Below the pieces are notes generated by a model, which was not told the origin of the DNA, did not search any database, and worked only from the letters and a program-made list of their open reading frames with translations. The translations under genes and the position numbers were made by a program. A stretch of DNA of 6,685 nt, taken from the NCBI GenBank assembly GCA_905373605.1, contig CAJPTO010000176.1, forward strand, positions 1-6,685. Direction: 5' to 3'. This document shows positions 1 to 6,313 of this stretch, piece by piece. Position 1 is the first letter of the stretch, and every line of letters starts with the position of its first letter. This stretch comes from an uncultured Prevotella sp. (GTDB taxonomy: Bacteria; Bacteroidota; Bacteroidia; Bacteroidales; Bacteroidaceae).

Positions 1-2
1 AA

Positions 3-284
3 ATGGGGGTAAACCTCAACATTAACGCCAATTGGAGCTTGCAACTGGTTACGCCCATCAATTATGGTGCGCGCACTTTCGCTTGCCAAAACGTGAAAGC
101 TGTGTACGATAGCGGCGACACAGGCGCAACGGCAACCATCATCGATGGCAAAGTGCTGGAAGGGCAAGGGCACAACGAACACAACTTGCCCACAGACAGC
201 ATCGTGTTTAACGTGCAACTGAGCAACTTTGCTGGAAAAACCTTCCGCGTTACTGGTGTACGCCGAAGCGGATTTTACGAGTAA
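3..284 (+). CDS. C-terminal fragment of an unrecognised beta-rich protein
   Basis: An open frame enters from the left edge and stops at TAA 282-284, giving 93 visible residues. The ATG at position 3 is probably an internal methionine, because the window begins there and no upstream signal can be seen. The residues alternate hydrophobic and polar amino acids with many Gly, Asn, Thr and Val, and a single Cys near residue 28, as expected of a beta-sandwich. The end of the chain (FRVTGVRRSGFYE) is compact and could close a C-terminal beta domain of a secreted or surface protein such as a carbohydrate-active enzyme; that is a guess from composition, and no family motif was recognised. Codon use resembles the two complete genes. 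Being a real coding end is fairly likely; the function is unknown. Confidence 0.6.
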   Translation: MGVNLNINANWSLQLVTPINYGARTFACQNVKAVYDSGDTGATATIIDGKVLEGQGHNEHNLPTDSIVFNVQLSNFAGKTFRVTGVRRSGFYE

Positions 285-375
285 GCACAGTTGGTTGTTG
301 CTGTGTTAACCCAGCTTTGGGCTTCTAGGTGGCGTAAGGCAATCAACATGCCAACGTTTCCTTTAAGCCAAACGC

Positions 376-455
376 CTTGTCAACTTGTTAACCTGTTAAC
401 TTGTCAACTTGTCAACTTGTTAACTTGTCAACTTGTTAACTTGTTAACTCGTAAA
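376..455. repeat. Ten-copy 8-bp tandem repeat, consensus CTTGTYAA
   Basis: Ten consecutive octamers run without a gap. Six copies are CTTGTTAA or CTTGTCAA on the T/C alternative at position 6 within the first eight, and single changes occur in copy 3 (CCTGTTAA) and copy 10 (CTCGTAAA). Adjacent units create repeated GTTAAC and GTCAAC words. Read as protein the array gives an artificial 8-residue cycle because 24 bases are three units, so the open frame across it should not be taken as a gene. From memory, short arrays of this type are common between genes in Bacteroidales. The array is a likely site of replication slippage and copy-number variation between strains. No function is evident. Confidence 0.92.
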
Positions 456-477
456 CCAGCAAGCCAACCTTTTATTG

Positions 478-504
478 GGGGATGCGCCGATAAGGCACAT
501 CCCC
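478..504. repeat. Strong inverted repeat (11-bp arms, 5-base loop)
   Basis: The left arm GGGGATGCGCC (478-488) and right arm GGCACATCCCC (494-504) pair over 11 positions with one C/A mismatch, around the loop GATAA. A T-rich stretch precedes it and TTCTCTTGGTTT follows on the + strand, so it might act as an imperfect intrinsic terminator for the upstream gene, but there is no uninterrupted T tract on either strand. It could equally be a repetitive extragenic palindrome. The structure is visible directly; the role is not. Confidence 0.6.
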
Positions 505-520
505 TTCTCTTGGTTTATAT

Positions 521-545
521 GGCAGATAAAAAGTGCTTTTATGCC
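521..545. repeat. Second inverted repeat with A/T stem and GC base
   Basis: GGC (521-523) and ATAAAA (526-531) pair with TTTTAT (537-542) and GCC (543-545). AG at 524-525 is left as a bulge and AGTGC forms the loop. It lies 16 bases after the preceding hairpin, so the two may form one structured unit. A polypyrimidine TCTTCCCC follows. No function can be assigned; bidirectional transcription termination is one possibility. Confidence 0.45.
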
Positions 546-585
546 TCTTCCCCAAAAAAACTGCACAACTTCTCCTGAAAAACGC

Positions 586-616
586 TTGGGTGTTTGCATG
601 CATTGACTTACCTTTG
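586..616 (+). promoter_or_regulatory. Predicted Bacteroidota-type promoter for the receiver/PPDK-N gene
   Basis: TACCTTTG at 609-616 matches the Bacteroidota -7 consensus TAnnTTTG exactly. A TTG at 586-588 lies 20 bases upstream, within the usual spacing for the -33 element, although the -33 match is minimal. The start of transcription would be near 622-626, giving a leader of about 115 bases that contains the three 21-bp repeats. An 8-bp palindrome, TGCATGCA (595-602), sits in the spacer and could be bound by a regulator. The assignment rests on consensus match only. Confidence 0.5.
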
Positions 617-632
617 TATGCTTGCGCGCAAC

Positions 633-695
633 AAAATAGGCAGAACGCAATAAAAAATAGGCAAAACGCAATAAATAAATGGCAGAACGCAATAG
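633..695. repeat. Three 21-bp direct repeats in the predicted leader
   Basis: Three contiguous units begin at 633, 654 and 675. All share the core RGGCARAACGCAATA with an A-rich start; unit 2 has AAAACGCA in place of AGAACGCA and unit 3 starts ATAAATGG. The period of exactly 21 bases is two DNA helical turns, so equivalent bases face the same side of the helix. The array ends 43 bases before the ATG at 739 and lies between the predicted promoter and the start codon. Repeated protein binding or an RNA element is possible; a simple slippage product is also possible. Confidence 0.8.
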
Positions 696-738
696 GCTAA
701 GCCAACGCCAAGCATGAAAAATCAAACCAACGAACGAC

Positions 739-3702
739 ATGGACAGCAAGTTACCCCAAGCATGGAACGACATCTTGCTCAAAGATGTTACCTTCATCGA
801 CCTGATGAAGCACCGCATATATAATGTGCTTATCGTGGCAAACCCCTACGATGCCTTCATGCTTGAAGACGATGGGCGCATAGACGAGAAGATATACAAC
901 GAGTATGTGGAACTGGGACTGCGCTATCCCCCCACGTTCCGACAGGTGAGCACCATCGAAGAGGCCGAAGAGGTGATGCAGATGGTTAGCGTAGACCTTG
1001 TTATATGCATGCCAGGCAACGCCGACAACGATGCTTTCGCCGTGGCACACGCCGTGAAAGACCGCTTCCCACTGGTGCCCTGCGTGGTACTTACGCCTTT
1101 TTCGCACGGCATAACGCGCCGAATGCAAAACGAAGACCTCAGCATCTTCGACTATGTGTTCTGTTGGCTGGGAAACACCAACCTCATCCTCTCCATCATC
1201 AAGCTCATCGAAGACAAGATGAACGTGGAACACGACATCGAAGCGGCTGGAGTGCAAGTGATATTGCTCGTTGAAGACAGCATACGCTTCTATTCTTCCA
1301 TCCTGCCCAACCTCTACAGCTACATCTTGGTGCAGAGCAAACGCATCAGCACCGAAGCCCTTAACCGACATGCCGCCGCATTGCGAATGCGCGGCCGGCC
1401 CAAAGTGGTGTTGGCACGAAGCTACGAAGAAGCACTGGCCTATTACGACAAATTCCACGACAACATCTTGGGCGTTATCAGCGATGTGCGATTTCCCAAA
1501 GACGGCGTTAAAGACCCAGAAGCGGGCCTAAAGCTGCTGCGCGAGATACGCCGGCGCGACGAATATGTGCCGCTCATCATGGAGAGTGCCGAAGCACATA
1601 ACCGAGAAAAGGCCGAAAGTGAGGGATTTCGCTTCGTTGACAAGAACTCGAAAAAGATGAGTATCGACCTCAAACACCTCATGGAAGAGCACATGGGCTT
1701 TGGCGATTTCATCTTTCGCGACCCCAAAACACGAAAGGAGGTGGCGCGCATAGGCTCGCTCAAGCAGTTGCAAGACAACATCTTCAAGATACCCTACGAC
1801 TCGATGCTCTTCCACATCAGCCGAAACCACGTTAGCCGTTGGCTCTCGGCAAGGGGCATTTTCCCCGTTTCGGAATTTCTTAAGGGCGTGACATGGCACA
1901 AACTCAAAGATGTTGACGCGCATCGCCAAATCATTTTCGAGGCCATTGTGCGCTATCGAAACATGAAAAACCTTGGCGTTGTGGCCGTGTTCGACCGCAT
2001 GAAGTTCGACCGCTACGCCCACTTCGCACGCATCGGCGATGGCTCTTTGGGCGGCAAAGGGCGCGGACTGGCATTCTTGGACAATGTCATCAAGCGGCAT
2101 CCAGAGTTCAACAGCTTCGCCGGAGTGAAGGTGCACATCCCAAAAACCGTTGTGCTGTGCACCGACTTCTTCGACCAGTTCATGGAACAAAACAACCTTT
2201 ACCAAGTGGCTCTTAGCGATGCCAGCGACGAAGAGATACTGCAACACTTCCTCGAGGCACATCTTCCCGACAGCCTTAAGGCCGACTTTACCACCTTTTT
2301 CGATGCCACGCGTTGCCCCATTGCCGTGCGTTCCAGTTCGTTGCTCGAAGATGCACACTACCAACCCTTTGCCGGAATATACGCAACGTACATGATTCCC
2401 TACGTGGAAGACACCGAAGTGATGCTCCGCATGCTGGGCGCAGCCATCAAAGGCGTGTATGCATCGGTGTTTTATAAAGACTCGAAGGCCTACATGCAGG
2501 CCACAAGCAACATCATCGACCAAGAGAAAATGGCCGTCATCTTGCAAGCTGTGGTGGGAAACGACTACGGTGGGCGTTTCTATCCCAACATCAGCGGCGT
2601 GTTGCGTTCCATCAATTACTATCCCGTGGGCGACGAAAAGGCGGAAGACGGCATCGCAAACCTCGCGCTGGGACTGGGAAAATACATCGTGGACGGCGGG
2701 CAGACGCTTCGGGTTAGCCCCTATCACCCCAATCAGGTGCTGCAAACAAGCGAGATGAAAACGGCCCTGCGCGACACCCAAACCCTGTTTTACGCCCTAG
2801 ACACCACACACCTGGACAGCGACTTTGCCGTGGACGATGGCTTCAACATCCTCAAACTGGGCGTGAAAGAGGCCGAAACCGACCACGCACTGCATTTCAT
2901 TGCCTCTACTTACGATGCCAACGACCGCATTATCCGCGATGGACTGTACGATGATGGGCGAAAGCTCATCACTTTCTCGGGCGTTCTGCGCAACGATGCG
3001 TTCCCCTTGCCGCAGATTATGCAGATGGCCATGCGGCATGGCGAAGAGGCCATGAAACGACCAGTGGAGATTGAGTTTGCTTGCAACATCAATGCCGACC
3101 GCACGGGGGAGTTTAACCTGCTGCAAATTCGCCCCATCGTAGACGCAAAGCAGATGATAGACGAAGATGTGGCCGCCATTCCCGACCAACATTGCCTGCT
3201 GCGCTCGCAAAATTCGCTGGGACATGGCGTTAGCGACGATGTTTGCGATGTGGTTTACGTGAAATACGGTGACAACTTCTCGGCTGCCGACAACTATCGC
3301 GTAGCCGAAGACGTGGAACGCATCAACAACAAATTTCTTGGTACCGACCAAAACTACATCCTCATCGGCCCCGGACGTTGGGGAAGCAGCGACTTTTGGC
3401 TGGGCGTTCCCGTAAAATGGCCGCACATCAGCGCGGCGCGTGTCATCGTTGAGGTGGCTTTGCAGAACTATCGCGTGGACCCAAGCCAAGGTACGCACTT
3501 CTTTCAGAACCTCACCAGCTTCGGCGTGGGCTACTTTACGATAGACACCAACGTTCCCGACGGACTTTTCCGCAAGGACATCCTCGATGCCATGCCGGCC
3601 GTCGACGAAACACCACGCGTGCGACACGTGCGATTCGACCGCCCCTTGCGCATATTGATGGACGGAATGAAAGGCGAAGGAGCTGTGGTGATGACAGAAT
3701 AA
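739..3702 (+). CDS. Tandem receiver-like domains fused to a PEP/pyruvate-binding (PPDK N-terminal) domain
   Basis: This 987-residue cytoplasmic protein has no signal peptide or membrane segment. Residues about 27-160 form a degenerate receiver-like domain. Residues about 171-315 form a second receiver-like domain with acidic residues E179 and D180, candidate phospho-acceptor D249 (VISDV), S283 and K302. Residues about 415-800 match the PEP synthase/PPDK N-terminal ATP-binding domain: a glycine-rich GDGSLGGKGRGL (433-444), AVRSSSLLED (529-538) and a closing LLQIRPI (794-800). Residues 810-987 include GPGRWGSSDFWLG (877-889) and GTHFF (918-922). In true PEP synthase, a swivelling domain with a catalytic His in a TSH-type motif and a TIM barrel follow; neither is recognisable, so conversion of pyruvate to PEP is unlikely. 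Automatic labels such as PEP synthase would overstate it. A phosphotransfer or sensing role in carbon metabolism is inferred. ATG 739 is the first ATG after an in-frame stop at 715-717; there is no Shine-Dalgarno sequence. Confidence 0.9.
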   Translation: MDSKLPQAWNDILLKDVTFIDLMKHRIYNVLIVANPYDAFMLEDDGRIDEKIYNEYVELGLRYPPTFRQVSTIEEAEEVMQMVSVDLVICMPGNADNDAFAVAHAVKDRFPLVPCVVLTPFSHGITRRMQNEDLSIFDYVFCWLGNTNLILSIIKLIEDKMNVEHDIEAAGVQVILLVEDSIRFYSSILPNLYSYILVQSKRISTEALNRHAAALRMRGRPKVVLARSYEEALAYYDKFHDNILGVISDVRFPKDGVKDPEAGLKLLREIRRRDEYVPLIMESAEAHNREKAESEGFRFVDKNSKKMSIDLKHLMEEHMGFGDFIFRDPKTRKEVARIGSLKQLQDNIFKIPYDSMLFHISRNHVSRWLSARGIFPVSEFLKGVTWHKLKDVDAHRQIIFEAIVRYRNMKNLGVVAVFDRMKFDRYAHFARIGDGSLGGKGRGLAFLDNVIKRHPEFNSFAGVKVHIPKTVVLCTDFFDQFMEQNNLYQVALSDASDEEILQHFLEAHLPDSLKADFTTFFDATRCPIAVRSSSLLEDAHYQPFAGIYATYMIPYVEDTEVMLRMLGAAIKGVYASVFYKDSKAYMQATSNIIDQEKMAVILQAVVGNDYGGRFYPNISGVLRSINYYPVGDEKAEDGIANLALGLGKYIVDGGQTLRVSPYHPNQVLQTSEMKTALRDTQTLFYALDTTHLDSDFAVDDGFNILKLGVKEAETDHALHFIASTYDANDRIIRDGLYDDGRKLITFSGVLRNDAFPLPQIMQMAMRHGEEAMKRPVEIEFACNINADRTGEFNLLQIRPIVDAKQMIDEDVAAIPDQHCLLRSQNSLGHGVSDDVCDVVYVKYGDNFSAADNYRVAEDVERINNKFLGTDQNYILIGPGRWGSSDFWLGVPVKWPHISAARVIVEVALQNYRVDPSQGTHFFQNLTSFGVGYFTIDTNVPDGLFRKDILDAMPAVDETPRVRHVRFDRPLRILMDGMKGEGAVVMTE

Positions 3703-3771
3703 CGTTGCAATCACTCCAAGGCAGGCCCGATAACAGCGGCTTTTTCAACAAGCTCTTGCTGTGGCATCTCG

Positions 3772-3889
3772 GTACAAAGACGCTTGTACTGCCACTACAA
3801 GGTGCTTGTAGCGCGGATACAAGATGCTTGTAGCGTGAATACAAGATGCTTGTAGCACGGCTACAACACCCTTGTAGCGTGGCTACCAA
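3772..3889. repeat. Array of five 22-bp repeats, each a small hairpin, plus a degenerate sixth
   Basis: The core TACAAG-RTG-CTTGTA begins at 3796, 3818, 3840 and, in variant form, 3862, a strict 22-base period. A further copy at 3773 is one base longer, and a decayed partial copy begins at 3884. Every full copy keeps self-complementary TACAA/TTGTA arms around a short loop; units are joined by CGYGG-like linkers. In the first copy both outer bases are exchanged together (GTACAA/TTGTAC instead of CTACAA/TTGTAG), which preserves pairing. A possible older relic, CAAG-CT-CTTG, lies at 3749-3758. The two-turn period and symmetric half-sites fit repeated binding of a dimeric protein or a string of RNA hairpins in the 3' region of the preceding transcript. 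No function is established. Confidence 0.9.
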
Positions 3890-4064
3890 TGGCTGCTGAC
3901 CAAGCTGTTTGCCGAATGTATGGGGCAATTAATGCTGTAATAAAACGCCTTTTGATGCAATTAGTGCCATGCAAAAAGCGAGAAGAGGGGCATTGAAGAC
4001 ACAACACATAGCTGCAATTAGCCAAAATTGTAGGCAGAAGCAAACACATGCCGCAATTTTTTTG

Positions 4065-4072
4065 TACTTTTG
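4065..4072 (+). promoter_or_regulatory. Predicted metG promoter, -7 box TACTTTTG
   Basis: TACTTTTG matches TAnnTTTG and stands in the context TTTTTTTGTACTTTTGCA, a layout typical of Bacteroidota promoters. The region 19-21 bases upstream has no good -33 TTTG, so recognition would depend on the -7 box or on an activator. Transcription would begin near 4078-4082, leaving a leader of roughly 65 bases. This placement excludes the in-frame TTG at 4070 as a start codon, since it lies inside the box. Confidence 0.65.
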
Positions 4073-4076
4073 CAGT

Positions 4077-4122
4077 GCATTTCCAACTTGAAATTGCAGC
4101 TGCAATTTCAACATGCAAATGC
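4077..4122. promoter_or_regulatory. 46-bp near-perfect palindrome at the predicted metG transcript start
   Basis: The centre is a perfect 24-bp palindrome (4088-4111): TTGAAATTGCAG followed by its exact reverse complement. The symmetry resumes outside it about the same axis: 4084-4085 pair with 4114-4115, and GCATTT (4077-4082) pairs with AAATGC (4117-4122). In total 20 of 23 position pairs are complementary. In RNA it would form a long hairpin at or near the 5' end, finishing 22 bases before the metG ATG. In DNA it could be an operator for a dimeric repressor that overlaps the transcription start. Either would place metG under control, but which one, if any, cannot be told from sequence. Confidence 0.75.
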
Positions 4123-4144
4123 TACTCATTATATATATAGCACA

Positions 4145-6190
4145 ATGGAACAGAAACAATACAAGCGAACCACCATCACCGCCGCACTGCCTTATGCCAA
4201 CGGCGGCGTACACATCGGGCACTTGGCCGGCGTTTATGTGCCTGCCGACATCTACGCACGCTACCTGCGACTGAAGAAAGAAGACGTGGTGTTTATCGGA
4301 GGAAGCGATGAACACGGCGTGCCAATAACCATCAGGGCAAGGAAAGAGGGCGTTAGTCCGCAAGATGTGGTAGACAGGTTCCACGCCATGATTAAGAAAA
4401 GCTTCGAAGACTTCGGCATTTCGTTCGACATCTACAGCCGAACGACATCGCCTACCCACCATCAACTGGCCAGCGACTTCTTCAAGAAATTGTACGAAGA
4501 CGGAAAACTGCTGGAGAAAGAAACCGAACAATATTATGACGAGGAGGCGCATCAGTTTCTGGCCGACCGATATATAACGGGCGAATGCCCACATTGCCAC
4601 AACGAAGGGGCGTATGGCGACCAGTGCGAAAAGTGCGGCCGCGACCTTTCACCTACCGAATTGCTGCATCCGCGCTCTACAATCAGTGGGTCGCAACCCG
4701 TGATGAAGAAGACCAAAAACTGGTATTTGCCCCTTGACAAGTACCAAGACTGGCTTAAGCAATGGATTTTGGAAGGCCATAAGGAATGGCGGCCCAATGT
4801 GTATGGCCAATGCAAGAGTTGGTTGGACTTGGATTTGCAACCGCGAGCCATGACGCGCGACTTGGATTGGGGCATACCCGTACCCGTTGAAGGCGCAGAA
4901 GGAAAGGTGCTTTACGTGTGGTTTGATGCGCCCATCGGCTACATCTCCAACACCAAAGAGCTGCTTCCCGACACGTGGGAGAAGTGGTGGAAAGACCCCG
5001 AAACGCGCCTTGTGCATTTCATCGGCAAAGACAATATCGTGTTCCATTGCATCGTGTTCCCCGTTATGCTTAAGGCACACGGCGACTATATCTTGCCCGA
5101 GAACGTTCCGGCTAACGAGTTCCTGAACCTGGAAGACGATAAAATCTCGACTTCTAAAAACTGGGCGGTGTGGCTGCACGAATACTTGGTGGACTTCCCC
5201 GACAAACAAGACGTGCTGAGATACGTGCTTACGGCTAACGCACCCGAAACAAAGGACAATAACTTTACGTGGAAAGACTTTCAAGAGCGCAACAACAACG
5301 AGCTTGTGGCCGTGTATGGCAATTTTGTTAACAGGGCTTTGCAGCTCACGAAGAAATATTTTGAGGGGCGTGTGCCGGCTTGCGGAGAGCTGAACGAGGT
5401 GGACAAGCAGGCCTTGGAAGAGTTTAAGGACGTGAAGGAGAAAGTGGAAACCTTGCTCGACACTTACAAATTCCGCGATGCACAGAAGGAGGCTATGGCC
5501 TTGGCACGCATCGGAAACAGATACATCACCGAATGCGAACCGTGGAAAGTGTGGAAAACCGACCCCAAACGGGTTGAAACCATCCTTTACATCTCGCTGC
5601 AATTGGTGGCCAACTTGGCCATCGCCTTCGAGCCTTTCTTGCCTTTCAGCAGTGCCAAGTTGCGTCGACTGCTCAACATGCACGAGGTGGATTGGAACGC
5701 ATTGGGCAACACCGAAATTCTTAAGCCGGGACATCAGCTGGCCGAACCCGAACTGCTGTTCGAGAAAATTGAAGACGATGCCATCGAGGCTCAGTTGAAA
5801 AAGCTGGCCGATACCAAGAAAGCAAACGAGGCCGATGCGTATAAAGCCAAGGAGATTAAACCCGTAATAGACTTCGCCGACTTTGAAAAACTGGACCTTC
5901 GTGTGGGTCGTGTGCTGGCTTGCGAGAAGGTGAAGAAGGCCAACAAGCTGCTTAAGTTCACGCTCGATGATGGTAGTGGTACGCCCAGAACCATCCTTAG
6001 CGGCATCGCAAAACACTATGAACCTGAAGAATTGGTGGGCAAGGATGTGGTTTTCATTGCCAATCTTGCTCCCCGACAGCTGATGGGCATCGAAAGTCAG
6101 GGCATGATTCTCTCGGCCGAAAACTACGATGGCGCGCTTAGCGTGGTGTCGCTGTTGAAAGAAGTGAAAGCAGGAAGCCAAGTGGGGTAG
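4145..6190 (+). CDS. metG: Methionine--tRNA ligase (methionyl-tRNA synthetase)
   Basis: The enzyme attaches methionine to initiator and elongator tRNA-Met using ATP, in the cytoplasm. The 681-residue product has the class I signature HIGH at 23-26 after PYANGGV, the connective-peptide zinc site CPHC (148-151) and CEKC (161-164), and the second signature as KISTS (333-337) in place of KMSKS. The alpha-helical anticodon-binding part follows, with the conserved-looking EPWKVWK (465-471). Residues about 575-681 are an EMAP/Trbp111-type OB-fold tRNA-binding domain (DLRVGRV, then NLAPRQLMGIESQGM), which in other MetG proteins supports tRNA binding and dimerisation. Length and domain order agree with full-length bacterial MetG. 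ATG 4145 is chosen because the protein begins just before the Rossmann fold and the promoter and palindrome lie upstream; the longer frame from TTG 4070 would start inside the promoter. There is no Shine-Dalgarno sequence. The gene appears intact. Confidence 0.98.
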   Translation: MEQKQYKRTTITAALPYANGGVHIGHLAGVYVPADIYARYLRLKKEDVVFIGGSDEHGVPITIRARKEGVSPQDVVDRFHAMIKKSFEDFGISFDIYSRTTSPTHHQLASDFFKKLYEDGKLLEKETEQYYDEEAHQFLADRYITGECPHCHNEGAYGDQCEKCGRDLSPTELLHPRSTISGSQPVMKKTKNWYLPLDKYQDWLKQWILEGHKEWRPNVYGQCKSWLDLDLQPRAMTRDLDWGIPVPVEGAEGKVLYVWFDAPIGYISNTKELLPDTWEKWWKDPETRLVHFIGKDNIVFHCIVFPVMLKAHGDYILPENVPANEFLNLEDDKISTSKNWAVWLHEYLVDFPDKQDVLRYVLTANAPETKDNNFTWKDFQERNNNELVAVYGNFVNRALQLTKKYFEGRVPACGELNEVDKQALEEFKDVKEKVETLLDTYKFRDAQKEAMALARIGNRYITECEPWKVWKTDPKRVETILYISLQLVANLAIAFEPFLPFSSAKLRRLLNMHEVDWNALGNTEILKPGHQLAEPELLFEKIEDDAIEAQLKKLADTKKANEADAYKAKEIKPVIDFADFEKLDLRVGRVLACEKVKKANKLLKFTLDDGSGTPRTILSGIAKHYEPEELVGKDVVFIANLAPRQLMGIESQGMILSAENYDGALSVVSLLKEVKAGSQVG

Positions 6191-6243
6191 GAGTAAATAC
6201 CCCCCAAATAGCTAACAACTGGCTATCATCCTGTCCCACGACC

Positions 6244-6283
6244 GGCCTCACCCCCAACCCCTCTCCAAGGGGGAGAGGGGAGT
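6244..6283. repeat. Left inverted end, containing its own hairpin
   Basis: Within this copy CCCCTCTCC (6258-6266) pairs perfectly with GGAGAGGGG (6272-6280) around AAGGG. It could form a stable hairpin 68 bases after the metG stop codon, but no T run follows, so it is not a standard intrinsic terminator. It still could slow polymerase or protect the metG mRNA 3' end. Confidence 0.8.
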
Positions 6284-6313
6284 AGTATGCTGGTGTCGCA
6301 ACAAGGAAGACTA

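Larger units (their letters stand above)
285..738. other. Repeat-rich intergenic region (454 bases)
   Basis: No gene is supported here. It contains two weak hairpins just after the first stop codon (286-305 with CACAG/CTGTG arms, and 310-321 with CCCA/TGGG arms), an 8-bp tandem array, two stronger hairpins, a predicted promoter and a 21-bp tandem array; the larger items are listed separately. Open frames crossing the gap on either strand are made of the repeats themselves and have no protein-like composition. The two weak hairpins could help end transcription of the first gene, but neither is followed by a clear T run. Confidence 0.7.
3703..4144. other. Intergenic region with hairpin array and metG control region
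   Basis: No gene is supported in these 442 bases. From left to right there is a short T5 tract (3741-3745) without a convincing stem, an array of 22-bp hairpin repeats, about 170 bases of A/T-richer DNA containing several GCAATT words, a -7 promoter box, and a large palindrome just before metG. The only forward frame of note, starting at ATG 3969, runs about 40 codons through the promoter and has no recognisable protein features. Confidence 0.7.

Noticed and set aside
291..578. 95-residue forward frame
   Set aside because: It is built largely from the 8-bp array and the hairpins, with a cyclic low-complexity product and no family resemblance.
444..818. 124-residue minus-strand frame
   Set aside because: It runs over the 21-bp and 8-bp repeats and into the start of the receiver/PPDK-N gene; its 7-residue cycle is a consequence of the 21-bp repeats.
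714..824. 36-codon upstream frame overlapping the receiver/PPDK-N start
   Set aside because: An out-of-frame ATG 25 bases before the chosen start could affect translation, but there is no ribosome site or conservation evidence.
1528..2781. 417-residue minus-strand frame
   Set aside because: Antisense shadow of the receiver/PPDK-N gene, rich in His and Val as typical of reverse reading; no recognisable domain.
2797..3714. 305-residue minus-strand frame
   Set aside because: Antisense shadow of the same gene's 3' half, with no own motif.
3725..3745. Intrinsic terminator after the receiver/PPDK-N gene
   Set aside because: A T5 tract follows GCGGC, but only a 3-bp stem (GCC with GGC) can be drawn.
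4070..4144. 25-codon N-terminal extension of MetG from TTG 4070
   Set aside because: The TTG lies inside the predicted -7 box and the extension is a translation of the palindrome; the standard MetG N-terminus begins at ATG 4145.
3929..4600. 223-residue minus-strand frame across the metG promoter
   Set aside because: Antisense to metG for most of its length and passes through the palindrome; no support for expression.
4649..6181. 510-residue minus-strand frame
   Set aside because: Long only because it lies opposite metG; composition is rich in His, Phe and Gln and no family is recognisable.
6258..6290. metG intrinsic terminator
   Set aside because: The 9-bp stem is strong but is followed by AGTAGTATG and not by a T run.
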